A stretch of DNA of 64,000 nucleotides from contig NZ_JBHTFQ010000005.1 of NCBI RefSeq assembly GCF_042666235.1, positions 186,001 to 250,000 on the forward strand. The letters run 5' to 3'. A program made the position numbers and the translations under genes. The DNA is from Halodurantibacterium daqingensis (lineage in GTDB: Bacteria > Pseudomonadota > Alphaproteobacteria > Rhodobacterales > Rhodobacteraceae). The notes below the pieces were generated by a model. The model did not search any database and was not told the origin of the DNA. It was given only the letters and a program-made list of their open reading frames with translations. Shown one piece after another: positions 1 to 9,020 of the stretch (position 1 is the first letter of the stretch; each line of letters opens with the position of its first letter).

Positions 1-548
1 CAGCCATCACCGTCGAAGCCACCCCGCAGGAGGTCGGCGCTTCGCAACACCTCGGCCCCGTGCGCCAGGGCCTGAAGCACATAGGCAAGCGCGGGGGACC
101 AGGGATCGATCACATGTTCGCCCGGCACCAGCAGCGCAGCCCGCGCCGGTGCAAGATGCGGTTCACGCCGAGCGACCTCATCAGCGGACAGGCGGCGCGT
201 GTCGGCGATGCCATTGCCCGCGGCCTTCGCGGCAATCGCCTCCAGCCTGGCCTCCTGCGGGTCATCCCAGGCGATGACCATTGCCCCGGTTTCCAGTAGC
301 GGCAGGTTCAGCCGGTCGCGGATGCTCAGGAACTCTGCCCGGCCTTCCACCATGCAGGCCAGTTCCAGACTTCCGGGCGGCGCGTCGAAACCCGTGTGAA
401 GAAGGGCGCTGTTGGCCTTGCTGGCGCCTGACAGGATATCGGCGCCGCGCTCGATCAGCACGACCTTGGCCCCTTCAAGCGCAAAGCGCCGGGCAACCGC
501 GCAACCGACGATCCCCGCCCCGATGACGGCAACATCCGCTCTGTCCAC
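1..548 (-). CDS. FAD-dependent oxidoreductase, GlpA/LhgO-like (partial)
   Basis: Runs off the left edge; only the N-terminal 182 or so codons are present. The protein opens with an FAD-binding Rossmann motif (VIGAGIVG, about residues 8-15) followed by an acidic-rich strand end (VVLIERG). It then has SKANSALLHTGFDAPPGSLE, the signature stretch of glycerol-3-phosphate dehydrogenase and L-2-hydroxyglutarate oxidase type flavoproteins. The start is a GTG at 548, chosen because GGAGGA lies about 6 bases upstream and the Rossmann motif follows at once. It is transcribed away from the sensory block. The substrate cannot be fixed: glycerol 3-phosphate and 2-hydroxyacids are the main options from family knowledge. 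Family assignment is fairly sure, specific function is not. Confidence 0.8.
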   Translation of the reverse strand, partial: MDRADVAVIGAGIVGCAVARRFALEGAKVVLIERGADILSGASKANSALLHTGFDAPPGSLELACMVEGRAEFLSIRDRLNLPLLETGAMVIAWDDPQEARLEAIAAKAAGNGIADTRRLSADEVARREPHLAPARAALLVPGEHVIDPWSPALAYVLQALAHGAEVLRSADLLRGGFDGDG

Positions 549-797
549 GGCAAATCCTCCAGACGGCGCGATGCAATCTTGCCTCTTGCTGCACATTCGG
601 TCAAGTCGATTGCCTGTTCGGTCACCATGACGCGCTGGCAGGGGTGTCGTTGCGTCCGCCAGCGGGGGATCGCGGCGGAATCCAATTGCAGATCCTTCCA
701 GAGCCGATAAAAACAGCCCGGAGTTGCTGGAACATTCCGGGACAGGGAATGCGACAGGTCGTGTCAAGAGTGTGATCCAGAGGATGGTATTGTCCAC

Positions 798-2294
798 ATG
801 CCGCTGAGCAGCCCCGCCTTCGTCCGGTCTTCACTCGTGATGCTTCTGCTGGGTGCCGCGATCCTTCTGGCCATCGTTGCATCGACGATCGTGCTTGCCG
901 ACCGCTCGAATGCGCTGTTCATCAACATCATGGAAGAACGGCAGATCCGACGCGGCTCGGTTGATCTTCTGTCGGCGCTCCAGGATGCCGAGACCGGTCA
1001 GCGGGGTTATCTCATCACGGCCGATCCCGATTTCCTCGAACCCTATGACAGAGCGTTGCAGCGCGTGGACGCCCTGCAGGGAAACCTTGCCGCCAGCTTG
1101 CAGGACCGTCCGGTGCGCCTTGCCCTTCTGCCCGAGCTGCAACAGAACATTGATCTGAAGCTCGAGGAACTGGCCCATACTGTGGCGCTGACGCGCGCTG
1201 GCGAGCTTGAAGCCGCGCGCGATGTGGTCCTGTCGCGCGAAGGCCAGGTGCCGATGGATCGTATCCGCGCGATTCTTGGGCAATATGTGGACATCTCGGA
1301 CGGGCAGATCGAGAGCGAGGTCGACCAGCACATGAAGACAAGCGCGCAGCTTCGCGTCTTCGCGGCGCTGAGCGGTCTGGCCATGATCCTTGTCGTGGGC
1401 GGCGCAATCTTCCTGATCAGCCGCCATATCCGCGACATCAACGCCGCCCAGGCCGAGGTCAAGGCCCTTGCCGGTTCGCTGGAGGAGCGGGTGAACGAAC
1501 GGACGGAGGACCTGATGCGCGCCAATCAGGAAATCCAGCGCTTCGCCTATATCGTCACCCATGACCTGCGCGCCCCCCTGGTCAACGTCATGGGCTTCAC
1601 GAGCGAACTTGAAACGTCGCTGAAGGCACTGCAGGCCTATGTGCTGGCCGATGACAAGCCCCTGGGCGAGCAGGAGATCCTTGATGCGCGCGCCGCGGCC
1701 GAGGAAGACCTGCCGGAGGCGATCGACTTCATCCGCTCCTCGACCCGCAAGATGGACTCGCTCATCAACGCGATCCTCAAGATATCGCGCGATGGCCGGC
1801 GCCAGTTGCGGCCCGAGCGGCTCGACCTGCGCGAGCTGATCGAACATACTGCGGATACAGTGCAGCATCAGGTCGCCGAATCCGGCGGCGAAGTGGAGAT
1901 TTCGGTCGATGTGCCGCCCGTGGTCAGCGACCGGCTTTCCGTGGAGCAGATCCTCGGGAATCTCTTTGACAACGCTGTAAAATACAGTCACCCAGAACGT
2001 GCGCTCCGGTTACGGATTCGCGCGCGCTCAGAAGGGCTTCGCATGGTCCGGATCGAGGTCGAGGACAACGGCCGCGGGATCGCGCTTGAAGATCACGAAC
2101 GCATCTTCGAGCTTTTCCGCCGGTCGGGCCAGCAGGACAAGACCGGCGAGGGTATCGGCCTTGCCCATGTCCGGTCGCTGGCCCGAAATCTGGGCGGCGA
2201 AATCACCGTTTCCTCGAAGCTCGGCGAGGGGGCGACATTCATTCTGCGTCTGCCTGTGGATCTGGCGCATATCATGAGGAAGATGCAACGATGA
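798..2294 (+). CDS. Sensor histidine kinase with CHASE3 domain
   Basis: A 498-residue inner-membrane sensor kinase. TM1 lies at about residues 11-33 and is followed by a periplasmic CHASE3-type helical domain (about 40-180) with the typical LQDAETGQRGYLIT stretch. TM2 is at about 187-207. The cytosolic part has a HisKA dimerisation segment with phosphoacceptor His255 (FAYIVTHDLRAP), an N box (NLFDNAVKYS) and G boxes (VEDNGRGI, GEGIGLAHV). It should autophosphorylate on His255 and pass phosphate to the receiver protein encoded next, whose ATG overlaps this stop in an ATGA. A GAGGATGG ribosome site precedes the ATG. CHASE3 ligands are unknown as a family. Together with the receiver this resembles phytochrome-like Rcp pairs, but no PAS or GAF domain is present here. 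Confidence 0.9.
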   Translation: MPLSSPAFVRSSLVMLLLGAAILLAIVASTIVLADRSNALFINIMEERQIRRGSVDLLSALQDAETGQRGYLITADPDFLEPYDRALQRVDALQGNLAASLQDRPVRLALLPELQQNIDLKLEELAHTVALTRAGELEAARDVVLSREGQVPMDRIRAILGQYVDISDGQIESEVDQHMKTSAQLRVFAALSGLAMILVVGGAIFLISRHIRDINAAQAEVKALAGSLEERVNERTEDLMRANQEIQRFAYIVTHDLRAPLVNVMGFTSELETSLKALQAYVLADDKPLGEQEILDARAAAEEDLPEAIDFIRSSTRKMDSLINAILKISRDGRRQLRPERLDLRELIEHTADTVQHQVAESGGEVEISVDVPPVVSDRLSVEQILGNLFDNAVKYSHPERALRLRIRARSEGLRMVRIEVEDNGRGIALEDHERIFELFRRSGQQDKTGEGIGLAHVRSLARNLGGEITVSSKLGEGATFILRLPVDLAHIMRKMQR

Positions 2295-2728
2295 AAGCGC
2301 TTGGGAAAGAAGTCACGATCGTCATGATCGAGGATGATGAAGGACATGCGCGCCTGATCGAGAAGAACGTGCGCCGTGCCGGTGTCAACAATGAAATCGT
2401 GCCCTTCACCAATGGCGGCGAGGCGCTGGATTACATCCTGGGGCCGGATCGCAGCGGCGTCGTCTCTGCCGACAGGTATCTGCTGATCCTTCTGGACCTC
2501 AACCTGCCCGACATGTCCGGGATCGACATCCTGGAAAAGGTCAAGACCAATCCGAACACCCGCCGCCTGCCCGTGGTCATTCTGACCACGACCGACGACG
2601 AAGGCGAGATCCAGCGCTGCTATGATCTGGGCGCCAATGTCTATATCACCAAGCCGGTCGATTATGACAGCTTCGCCAATGCGATCCGGCAGCTGGGGCT
2701 GTTCTTCGCCGTCATGCAGGTTCCATGA
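2291..2728 (+). CDS. CheY-like single-domain response regulator (Rcp1 type)
   Basis: A receiver-only protein of 145 residues. The acidic pocket is IEDD near the N terminus, the phosphoacceptor is Asp69 (LLDLNLPDMSG) and the conserved Lys is 121 (YITKPVD). The long loop before Asp69 and the DGEIQRCYDLGAN-like helix are typical of Rcp1-type regulators paired with CHASE3 or phytochrome kinases. There is no output domain, so it either acts by protein contact or relays phosphate. It overlaps both neighbours by 4 bases (ATGA at each end), so the three genes are translationally coupled. Partnering with the upstream kinase is inferred from position. Confidence 0.9.
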   Translation: MKALGKEVTIVMIEDDEGHARLIEKNVRRAGVNNEIVPFTNGGEALDYILGPDRSGVVSADRYLLILLDLNLPDMSGIDILEKVKTNPNTRRLPVVILTTTDDEGEIQRCYDLGANVYITKPVDYDSFANAIRQLGLFFAVMQVP

Positions 2729-3771
2729 TGACCGATCAGGGTCCGGCGCGGATCCTCTACATCGACGATGACGCGACACTGGTGCGGCTTGTCCAGAAGG
2801 TTCTGGGGCGGCGCGGCTTTCAGGTCGTGCATGCCGAGGACCCGGATCAGATCGTGGCCCATGTGGAAAGCGGTGCGATCCAGGCCATCGTTCTGGATCA
2901 CTACCTGCGCAATGGCACCGGCAAGGACATCCTGCAGCGTCTGCGGGAAAGCAATCATCATCTGCCGGTGATCTATGTCACCGGATCAAGCGAGGCGCAG
3001 GTCGCCATCGACGCGATGAAGGCTGGCGCCGCCGACTATGTCACCAAGACGACCGGCGACGATTTCCTGCCACTGCTGGCCACCGCCATCGAGCAGGCGC
3101 TTGCAAACGAACGGTTGCGCATCGCCAAGGAACAGGCCGACGCCGAGATCCGCCGGGCCAAAGAACGCGCCGAAGCGCTTCTGGCCGAGGTGAACCACCG
3201 GGTGGCCAACAGCCTTGCAATGGTGTCGGGCCTGTTGCGGTTGCAGGCGGCGCGCAGCCGCAGCGAAGAAGCCAAGGCCGAACTGACAGAAACCCACGCC
3301 CGGATCACCGCCATTGCCCGGATGCACCGCGCTCTTTACACATCCGAAGACGTGCGCCATGTCGAAATGGACAAGTATCTTGGCACCCTGATCGACGATC
3401 TGAACGCGACGATGCAGCATGAAGGGCGTGACATTCCGGTTCTGCTGACGGCGGACGGGCTGAACATGACCGCCGATCGCGCGGTCTCGGTCGGAATGAT
3501 CGTGGCCGAACTGGTCACCAACGCGATGAAATATGCCTATGATCCCGATAGCGGCGGCGAGATCCGGGTGCGGTTCGCACGCTGCGCCCCGGATCGTGCG
3601 CTGCTGAGCGTCGAGGACGACGGGGCGGGCTTTGATCCCTCGGCAGCGCCGGTGGGCACCGGATTGGGCACGAGCATCATCAATTCGATGGCCTCGAGCC
3701 TCGAGACCGAGCTGCGCTATGTGCAGGTTCCGCGCGGCACCCGTGCCGAGGCCGAAATTCCCCTGATCTGA
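2725..3771 (+). CDS. Receiver/HisKA_2 histidine kinase hybrid
   Basis: A soluble 348-residue protein. Residues about 8-125 form a receiver with phosphoacceptor Asp58 (AIVLDHYLRNGTG). A charged coiled-coil linker (about 125-150) leads to a HisKA_2-type dimerisation domain with His158 in EVNHRVANSLAMVSGLLRL. An HATPase domain follows (ELVTNAMKYAY, VEDDGAGFD, GTGLGTSII). This layout, receiver first and kinase after, suggests that phosphorylation of the receiver gates the kinase. The obvious upstream donor is the CHASE3 kinase and its receiver, with which it forms one operon; its own target is not visible. A second ATG lies 3 bases downstream at 2728 and cannot be excluded as the start. Confidence 0.88.
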   Translation: MMTDQGPARILYIDDDATLVRLVQKVLGRRGFQVVHAEDPDQIVAHVESGAIQAIVLDHYLRNGTGKDILQRLRESNHHLPVIYVTGSSEAQVAIDAMKAGAADYVTKTTGDDFLPLLATAIEQALANERLRIAKEQADAEIRRAKERAEALLAEVNHRVANSLAMVSGLLRLQAARSRSEEAKAELTETHARITAIARMHRALYTSEDVRHVEMDKYLGTLIDDLNATMQHEGRDIPVLLTADGLNMTADRAVSVGMIVAELVTNAMKYAYDPDSGGEIRVRFARCAPDRALLSVEDDGAGFDPSAAPVGTGLGTSIINSMASSLETELRYVQVPRGTRAEAEIPLI

Positions 3772-3946
3772 GCGGCTGAGGAACCGAACCGCGGCAACCG
3801 CTGGCGCCGTGCCGGAGGAACAAATCACTGCCCGCGGAATTGGTCAGAATGACTGACAGGTGAGCGATCGCATGGCGGACCCCAAGCCACTCCTGGCACC
3901 CATCACGTGCAGCCGCCTGGGGGCGGTGCCCAGCTGGCGGCCCATG

Positions 3947-4474
3947 TCACCGCTGGCTGCGAAGCCAGGTGGTGACAAGCCCGGCAGCAACGTCGGCCAT
4001 GTGCCGCCGCTGCTCGTTCCGAAGCGCATCCGAGGTCGCCGCAAGGCGCTGCAGATCGGCGCTCAGGCCCTGGACGTGCCGCGAGGCGGCATCGGTCAGA
4101 GGCTCGCTGCGTGTGCCGGTCAGGCCGAACTGGGATCCCAGCATGTAGCGCCCGTCTCCGCCAACCGGGTTCAGAAACAGCAGATTGTCGAAGGGCGTGC
4201 CATCCTTGCGGTAGTTGCGCAGGATGACCTGAACCTCGTGACAGCGGGCAAGCGCGTCCCGGATCTCGGCGCGGGCGGCTTCATTGTCCTCGGCCCCCTG
4301 AAGAAAACGGCAGTTGCGTCCGATGATCTCGCTGGCGCCATAGCCGGTGAGATTCGAGAACCGTTCGTTGGCAAGCACCAGCGGGGCGTCGGCCTGCTGC
4401 AGATCACAAAGGGTCAGCGCGACGGGCGAACGCTCGAAGACGCCACGGACACGTTCGAGGGGAAGGGTGGCCAT
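3947..4474 (-). CDS. Short LOV-domain photoreceptor protein
   Basis: A 175-residue protein made almost entirely of one PAS/LOV domain (about residues 10-120) plus a C-terminal helical tail (about 125-175). It carries GRNCRFLQG (residues 52-60), the hallmark of blue-light LOV domains. Cys55 is the residue that forms the flavin adduct in characterised LOV proteins. RNYRKDGTPFDN and the following LFLNPV strand fit the flavin pocket. The reading frame is open further upstream, but the ATG at 4474 has a good AAGGAGA site 8 bases away and begins where LOV similarity begins. There is no output domain, as in other short LOV proteins. It is divergent from the CheB-CheR-HWE kinase gene, 98 bases apart, which suggests a functional link. 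Confidence 0.9.
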   Translation of the reverse strand: MATLPLERVRGVFERSPVALTLCDLQQADAPLVLANERFSNLTGYGASEIIGRNCRFLQGAEDNEAARAEIRDALARCHEVQVILRNYRKDGTPFDNLLFLNPVGGDGRYMLGSQFGLTGTRSEPLTDAASRHVQGLSADLQRLAATSDALRNEQRRHMADVAAGLVTTWLRSQR

Positions 4475-4502
4475 GCGACAAGGTCTCCTTTGTTTTCTGG
4501 CA

Positions 4503-4530
4503 TTGACCTCATGGGCCATTGCTGTAGCTC
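4503..4530 (+). promoter_or_regulatory. Candidate promoter for the CheB-CheR kinase gene
   Basis: TTGACC at 4503-4508 and TAGCTC at 4525-4530 are separated by 16 bases, a plausible sigma-70 pair, with GGAGG and the ATG at 4573 downstream. It was found by eye and matches consensus only partly. Confidence 0.35.
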
Positions 4531-4572
4531 TAACGCGATGAACCGCGAAGGACCAGCCCGACGGAGGCAGGA

Positions 4573-7500
4573 ATGACCCTGCCAACCGAGTCAGCCAGCC
4601 CGGAGGCGCGCCCCCTCATCGTCTTCGGCGTTGGGGCTTCCGCAGGTGGACTGGAGGCGTTCCAGACCTTGCTGAGCACGCTGCGGCGCAACGACAATTT
4701 CGCGCTGATCCTGGTGCAGCACCTTGACCCGGAACATGTCAGCCTCTTGCCCGAAATCCTGCGCAAGCACACGCGCCTTCCGGTCGTGTCGATCGAGGAT
4801 GGAATGGCAATCGAGGCCGGCCATGTCTATCTCATTCCCCCAGCCTTCGCGCTGGATATCAAGGACAATCGGCTGCGGCTGAGCGAGTTTCAGGATCCGC
4901 GCGGACTGCGGCGCCCGATCGACAAGTTCTTTGAAAGCCTGGCTCAGGCGCATGGCGTCCATGCCGCCGCAGTGGTGCTTTCCGGCACGGGAAGCGACGG
5001 CAGCCTTGGCGTGCGCGATCAAGGAGGCCGGGGGCCTGGTCTTTGCCCAGGACCCCAATGAAGCGCGCTACGACGGCATGCCGCGCAGCGCCATCTCGAC
5101 CGAAGCGGTCGACATGATCCTGCCGGTCAGCGACATGATGACGGTGCTGCGCGATTTTCACGACCGTCGGAGCGGCATTGCGCCCGCCATCGAAAGCGAC
5201 GCGGAGTTCCTTGAGAAGGTCGTGAAGAACGTCCGCTATCGCACGGGGCACGATTTCTCGGGCTACAAGCAGGCCACCGTGCTGAGGCGGGTGTCGCTGC
5301 GCATGTCGGTCCTGGGCATGACGGAACCTGCCGATTATCTGCGCGAACTGGTGCAGAACAAGGCCGAGGCGGTCCGGCTTTACCGGGATCTTCTGATCAA
5401 CGTGACCTGCTTTTTCCGCGACGGGCAGGTATTCGAGACCCTGCGCGCCCAGGTGATCCCCCAGATCCTCGCCGGCAAGGCTCAGGGCGAGGAGGTCCGA
5501 GTCTGGATACCCGGCTGTGCAACGGGACAGGAAGCCTATTCCATTGCCATGCTTCTTGATGATGCCATGGAACGCACCGACACAAGGCCGCGTGTCTCCG
5601 TGTTCGGAACCGACATCGACGACGAGGCCCTGGATGTGGCGCGACGCGGCGCCTATCCGGGCTCGATCGCCACGGAACTTCCGCAGAACTTCCTGGAACG
5701 CTATTTCACGCCCACACGTGACGGGTTTACCGTTGCCTCGCGGTTGCGCGACATCGTGCGGTTTTCCAGCCAGAGCCTGATCAAGGATCCCCCCTTCTCG
5801 AAGCTTGATCTGCTGTCGTGCCGCAACCTGCTGATCTATTTCGATCATCAGCTGCAGGATCTCGCCTCGCGGATCTTTCACTATGCCTTGCGGCCGGGCG
5901 GATATCTGATGCTTGGTCCCAGTGAAACGCCGCGGGGCCCGCGCGACAGCTTTGTCGAACTGGCCGCGGGGCAGCGGATCTACCAGCGCAACAACGGCCC
6001 CGCACGTCCGCTTGATCTGCCGCGGGGCTACCGCCCGGTCGCGCCGATCCTGGCCAATGATCCGCCCCCCGAGGCCAGCTCCGGCCTGCTTGGCTTTCCG
6101 GCCACAGTGGCCCGTGCCCTGCTTGAGCGTCATGCGCCCGCCTTTCTGGTGATCGGTCCGAAGGACGAGGTTCTGCTGATCGGGCCGGGGGCCGAGAGCT
6201 ATGTGAAGATGGCGACCGGCCCGGTTTCGCTGGGCCTGCGCAAGCTGATCCTTCCTGTTCTGGAGCCGGCTGTGAAGCGCCTTCTGACCGGGCTGGCGCT
6301 GGGGCCTGGCACCTTCCGGCAGATCGAAGTGGCCGATTCCGGAGGCGACCTGCCGCAGCGACTGGTGCTTTCTGCCCAGGCACTTGAGGACGGCAACCGG
6401 ATGGTCACCTTCACGCCGCTCGAAAGCCATGCCGTTCCCGACGAGGGCAGCGAGGCCCGTATCGTCATCGACGAAGCCTATGTCAGCCAGCTCGAGGACG
6501 AGCTTGAGGACGCGCGCCAGACCATCCGCACCACGATCGAAGAACTGGAAACCTCGAATGAAGAGCTGAAAAGCTCGAACGAGGAAATGATGTCGATGAA
6601 CGAAGAGCTTCAATCGGCAAACGAGGAGCTTTCCACCACCAACGAAGAGCTTCAGAACAAGCTGCGCGAGCTGAACGAGGCCAATGCCGATCTTGCGAAC
6701 TTCACCGAAAGCACGCAGATCGCGACCGTATTCCTGGACGACGGATTCCGGCTGCGCAACTTCACGCCCGAGGCAGTGGCCTATTTCCGCTTTGTCGAGC
6801 AGGATAGAGGACGCGCGCTTGAGGACATCGGGTCGCGGCTGGACATGCATGCGCTGCTGGAAAGCTGCCGGCGCGTTGCCGCGACCGGCCTGCCCGAAGA
6901 ACAGGATTTCTCGACGCAGGACGGCAAGGCCGAAGTCACGGTGCGCTTTGCCCCCTATCGTGCCGACGGGCTGAGCGGGGGCGGCGTGGTCTTCTCGATT
7001 TTTGATGTGACGACAGTTGCCCGCTATGCGCGTCAGCTCGAACAGGCCACAGCGGAAGCACGCGCCCGGCTGGAAGAGATCGAGGAGCTTTACCGCGTCA
7101 GCCCCACAGCCATGGCCCTGATCGGAACCGACTACCGCTATCTCCGCGTGAACCCGCATTTTGCCGAGATCAATGGCCTGAGCATCGAGGACCACATCGA
7201 TCGCCGGGTCGATGAAGTCCTGCCAGAGCTTGGATCGGTCGTCCTTGGCCCAATCGATGAGGTGCTGCGCACGGGCAAGCCACTTTTGCGCCAGATCCTG
7301 CGCGGCCAGACCCCGGCCGACCCCGACAGCACCCGCATCTGGGAAGTGGACTGGTATCCGGTGCGGCAGGGTGGCAAGATCCGCGCCATCGGCATGAACG
7401 TGCGCGACATGACCAGCCATATGGACATGCAGGCCGATCTGCGTCGGATCATGCGCGAGTTGCAGCACCGGGTGAAGAACATGCTCTCGAACGTGATTGC

Positions 7501-8125
7501 GCTGGTCAATCGCGCACGCCGCGAAACCGGCGATCCGAAGGCGGTGCTGGAAACCCTGGACCAGCGGATTCGGGCGCTCGCACATACGCACAACCTTCTG
7601 ACCGCGGAAAACTGGGCTTCGACGGCAATTCGCGATGTCCTGACACCGGAACTCTTGCAGATCTATGGCCGCGACCGGGTCATCCTGCGCGGACCCGAGC
7701 TGCGGCTGAACGCGCGTGGCACGCTGGCGGTGGGCATGGCGGTGCACGAGCTTGCCACCAATGCCGCGAAATACGGCGCCTTTTCCTGCCCGACGGGGCG
7801 CGTGCATGTGTACTGGTCGCGGCTGGACGAAGGCGAAGGCGAACGGCTGATCCTGCGCTGGATGGAAAGTGGCGGCCCCCCCGTCAGCAATCCCGAACGC
7901 GAAGGCTTCGGCACGCAGCTGATCCGGTCGCTGGTGGCTGGAACGATGGGCGGCACCATACGAATGATCTGGGAACCCCAGGGCCTCGAGGCGGTTCTCA
8001 ACCTGCCCTGGGACGCAGCAACGGAAGTAGATTATGACACAGACGTGGACCCCCTCCAGCCTTCGTCTCCTTTATCTGGAGGACGAGGCGATCATCGCGC
8101 TGGAGACGGTGGACACCCTTCATGA
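4573..8125 (+). pseudogene. CheB-CheR-PAS-HWE histidine kinase fusion, frameshifted
   Basis: Read as one gene this would give about 1184 residues: a CheB methylesterase domain, a CheR methyltransferase, a long heptad coiled coil, PAS domains and an HWE histidine kinase. The CheB Ser (VGASAGG), His (VQHLDP) and Asp (GTGSDGS) are all visible. CheR shows WIPGCATGQEAYS and the SCRNLLIYF motif. The coiled coil is at about 6535-6700. The kinase has ELQHRVKNMLSNV with the phosphoacceptor His, and WME as the W-x-E motif. The frame changes at about 5014-5018: the first frame reads GVRDQGG and ends at 5061, while the expected AIKEAGGLVFAQDP continues in frame 2. Loss of one CG from a CGCGCG run explains this exactly, so it is a mutation or a sequencing error. 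The 3' end overlaps the next gene by 92 bases. The start has GGAGG upstream. Confidence 0.88.
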
Positions 8126-8432
8126 CCTCGGCTTCAACCATGTCGATCAGGTCTATACGCTCGAGGCTGCAGATCAGGCCGTTGCGACAGCGCAACCCGA
8201 TATCGCGCTGCTGGACGTGAACCTCAGCCATGGGCGCACCTCGTTCGACCTGTCCGAACGGCTTCTGGCGGCCGGGGTTCCGGTGGTGATGGCGACGGGC
8301 TATTCGCGCGCAAACCTGCCGGCGCATCCGGCCGTCGAGGTCATCGAAAAGCCCACCACGGCGCTTCAGCTTGAAGAGGCCCTGCAACGTGCCTGGGCGC
8401 GGCGCGACGCGCTTGCAGGCGGCCCCTTCTGA
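8034..8432 (+). CDS. Receiver-only response regulator
   Basis: A 132-residue receiver domain with acidic pocket residues in YLEDEAI, phosphoacceptor Asp61 (ALLDVNLSHG), the switch Thr in VVMATGYS and Lys in VIEKPTT. There is no output domain. Such short receivers commonly follow HWE kinase genes and are their cognate partners, which fits its position overlapping the kinase end. GGAAG lies 7 bases before the ATG. The 92-base overlap with the upstream reading frame is unusual and may reflect a natural extension or a sequence error in the kinase tail. Confidence 0.87.
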   Translation: MTQTWTPSSLRLLYLEDEAIIALETVDTLHDLGFNHVDQVYTLEAADQAVATAQPDIALLDVNLSHGRTSFDLSERLLAAGVPVVMATGYSRANLPAHPAVEVIEKPTTALQLEEALQRAWARRDALAGGPF

Positions 8433-8535
8433 GCCCCCTGCAACAGCCAAACCACAAAATCGCGATTGGTGGGCTTTCGCCGGAACAGGAATGCCTGTCT
8501 GCGGTTGGTTCGAAAACAACGAGCAGCACAATCCG

Positions 8536-8964
8536 ATGAACCACAAGGCAACCGTCGCACATCTGCTGAACGCGCTTGAAGCCAGCGTTCTTCAGCTTGA
8601 GGCCCATGTGAGGGCCGGTCTGCCGCTTCCGAGCGCGTCCTACCTCACATCCCGGCGACGCGCCGCAGCAACATTGCGGGCAGCGTTGCGGTATGACGGG
8701 GATCCCTATCCGGCCGCGTGCAGAGGACGAGGCCAGGGGCAGCGGCATGTGCCGCAGGATAGTTCGTCAATGTCCCTCTGGAAGGCCGAACGCCGGATCG
8801 TGCAGCTTTACCGAGAGGCGATCATCGCATCGGCCAACGACGCGCCCGAGTTCCGCCTGCTTGCCGAACAATGCGCCGCTGCCGAGCAAAGCCTCACCCG
8901 CATCGCCGAGATGGCCGGCGGCCGGCAGCCGATGCAAGCGGCCGAATGGGCAGGCCTCGCATGA
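8536..8964 (+). CDS. Hypothetical helical protein
   Basis: An open frame of 142 residues from the ATG at 8536. The family was not recognised. Residues 1-45 (HLLNALEASVLQLEAHVR) and the C-terminal 64 residues look like amphipathic helices. The middle (about 55-78) is low-complexity and Arg/Gly-rich. The start is uncertain: the 8536 ATG has only a weak ribosome site, and an internal ATG at 8770 (SLWKAERRIVQLYREAI) would give a tidy 64-residue helical protein. Codon use resembles its neighbours, so some product is likely. It sits between the receiver gene and sodC on the same strand. Confidence 0.5.
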   Translation: MNHKATVAHLLNALEASVLQLEAHVRAGLPLPSASYLTSRRRAAATLRAALRYDGDPYPAACRGRGQGQRHVPQDSSSMSLWKAERRIVQLYREAIIASANDAPEFRLLAEQCAAAEQSLTRIAEMAGGRQPMQAAEWAGLA

Positions 8965-9020
8965 CGGGAACAACCCGACTGCAGGCGGGTTGCTGAAGAG
9001 AACCATAGCAGGAGGCCCCC

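Noticed and set aside
4859..7807. 982-residue open frame antisense to the kinase gene
   Set aside because: High GC leaves the opposite strand open. It has no recognisable domains, while the plus strand carries clear CheR, PAS and kinase motifs.
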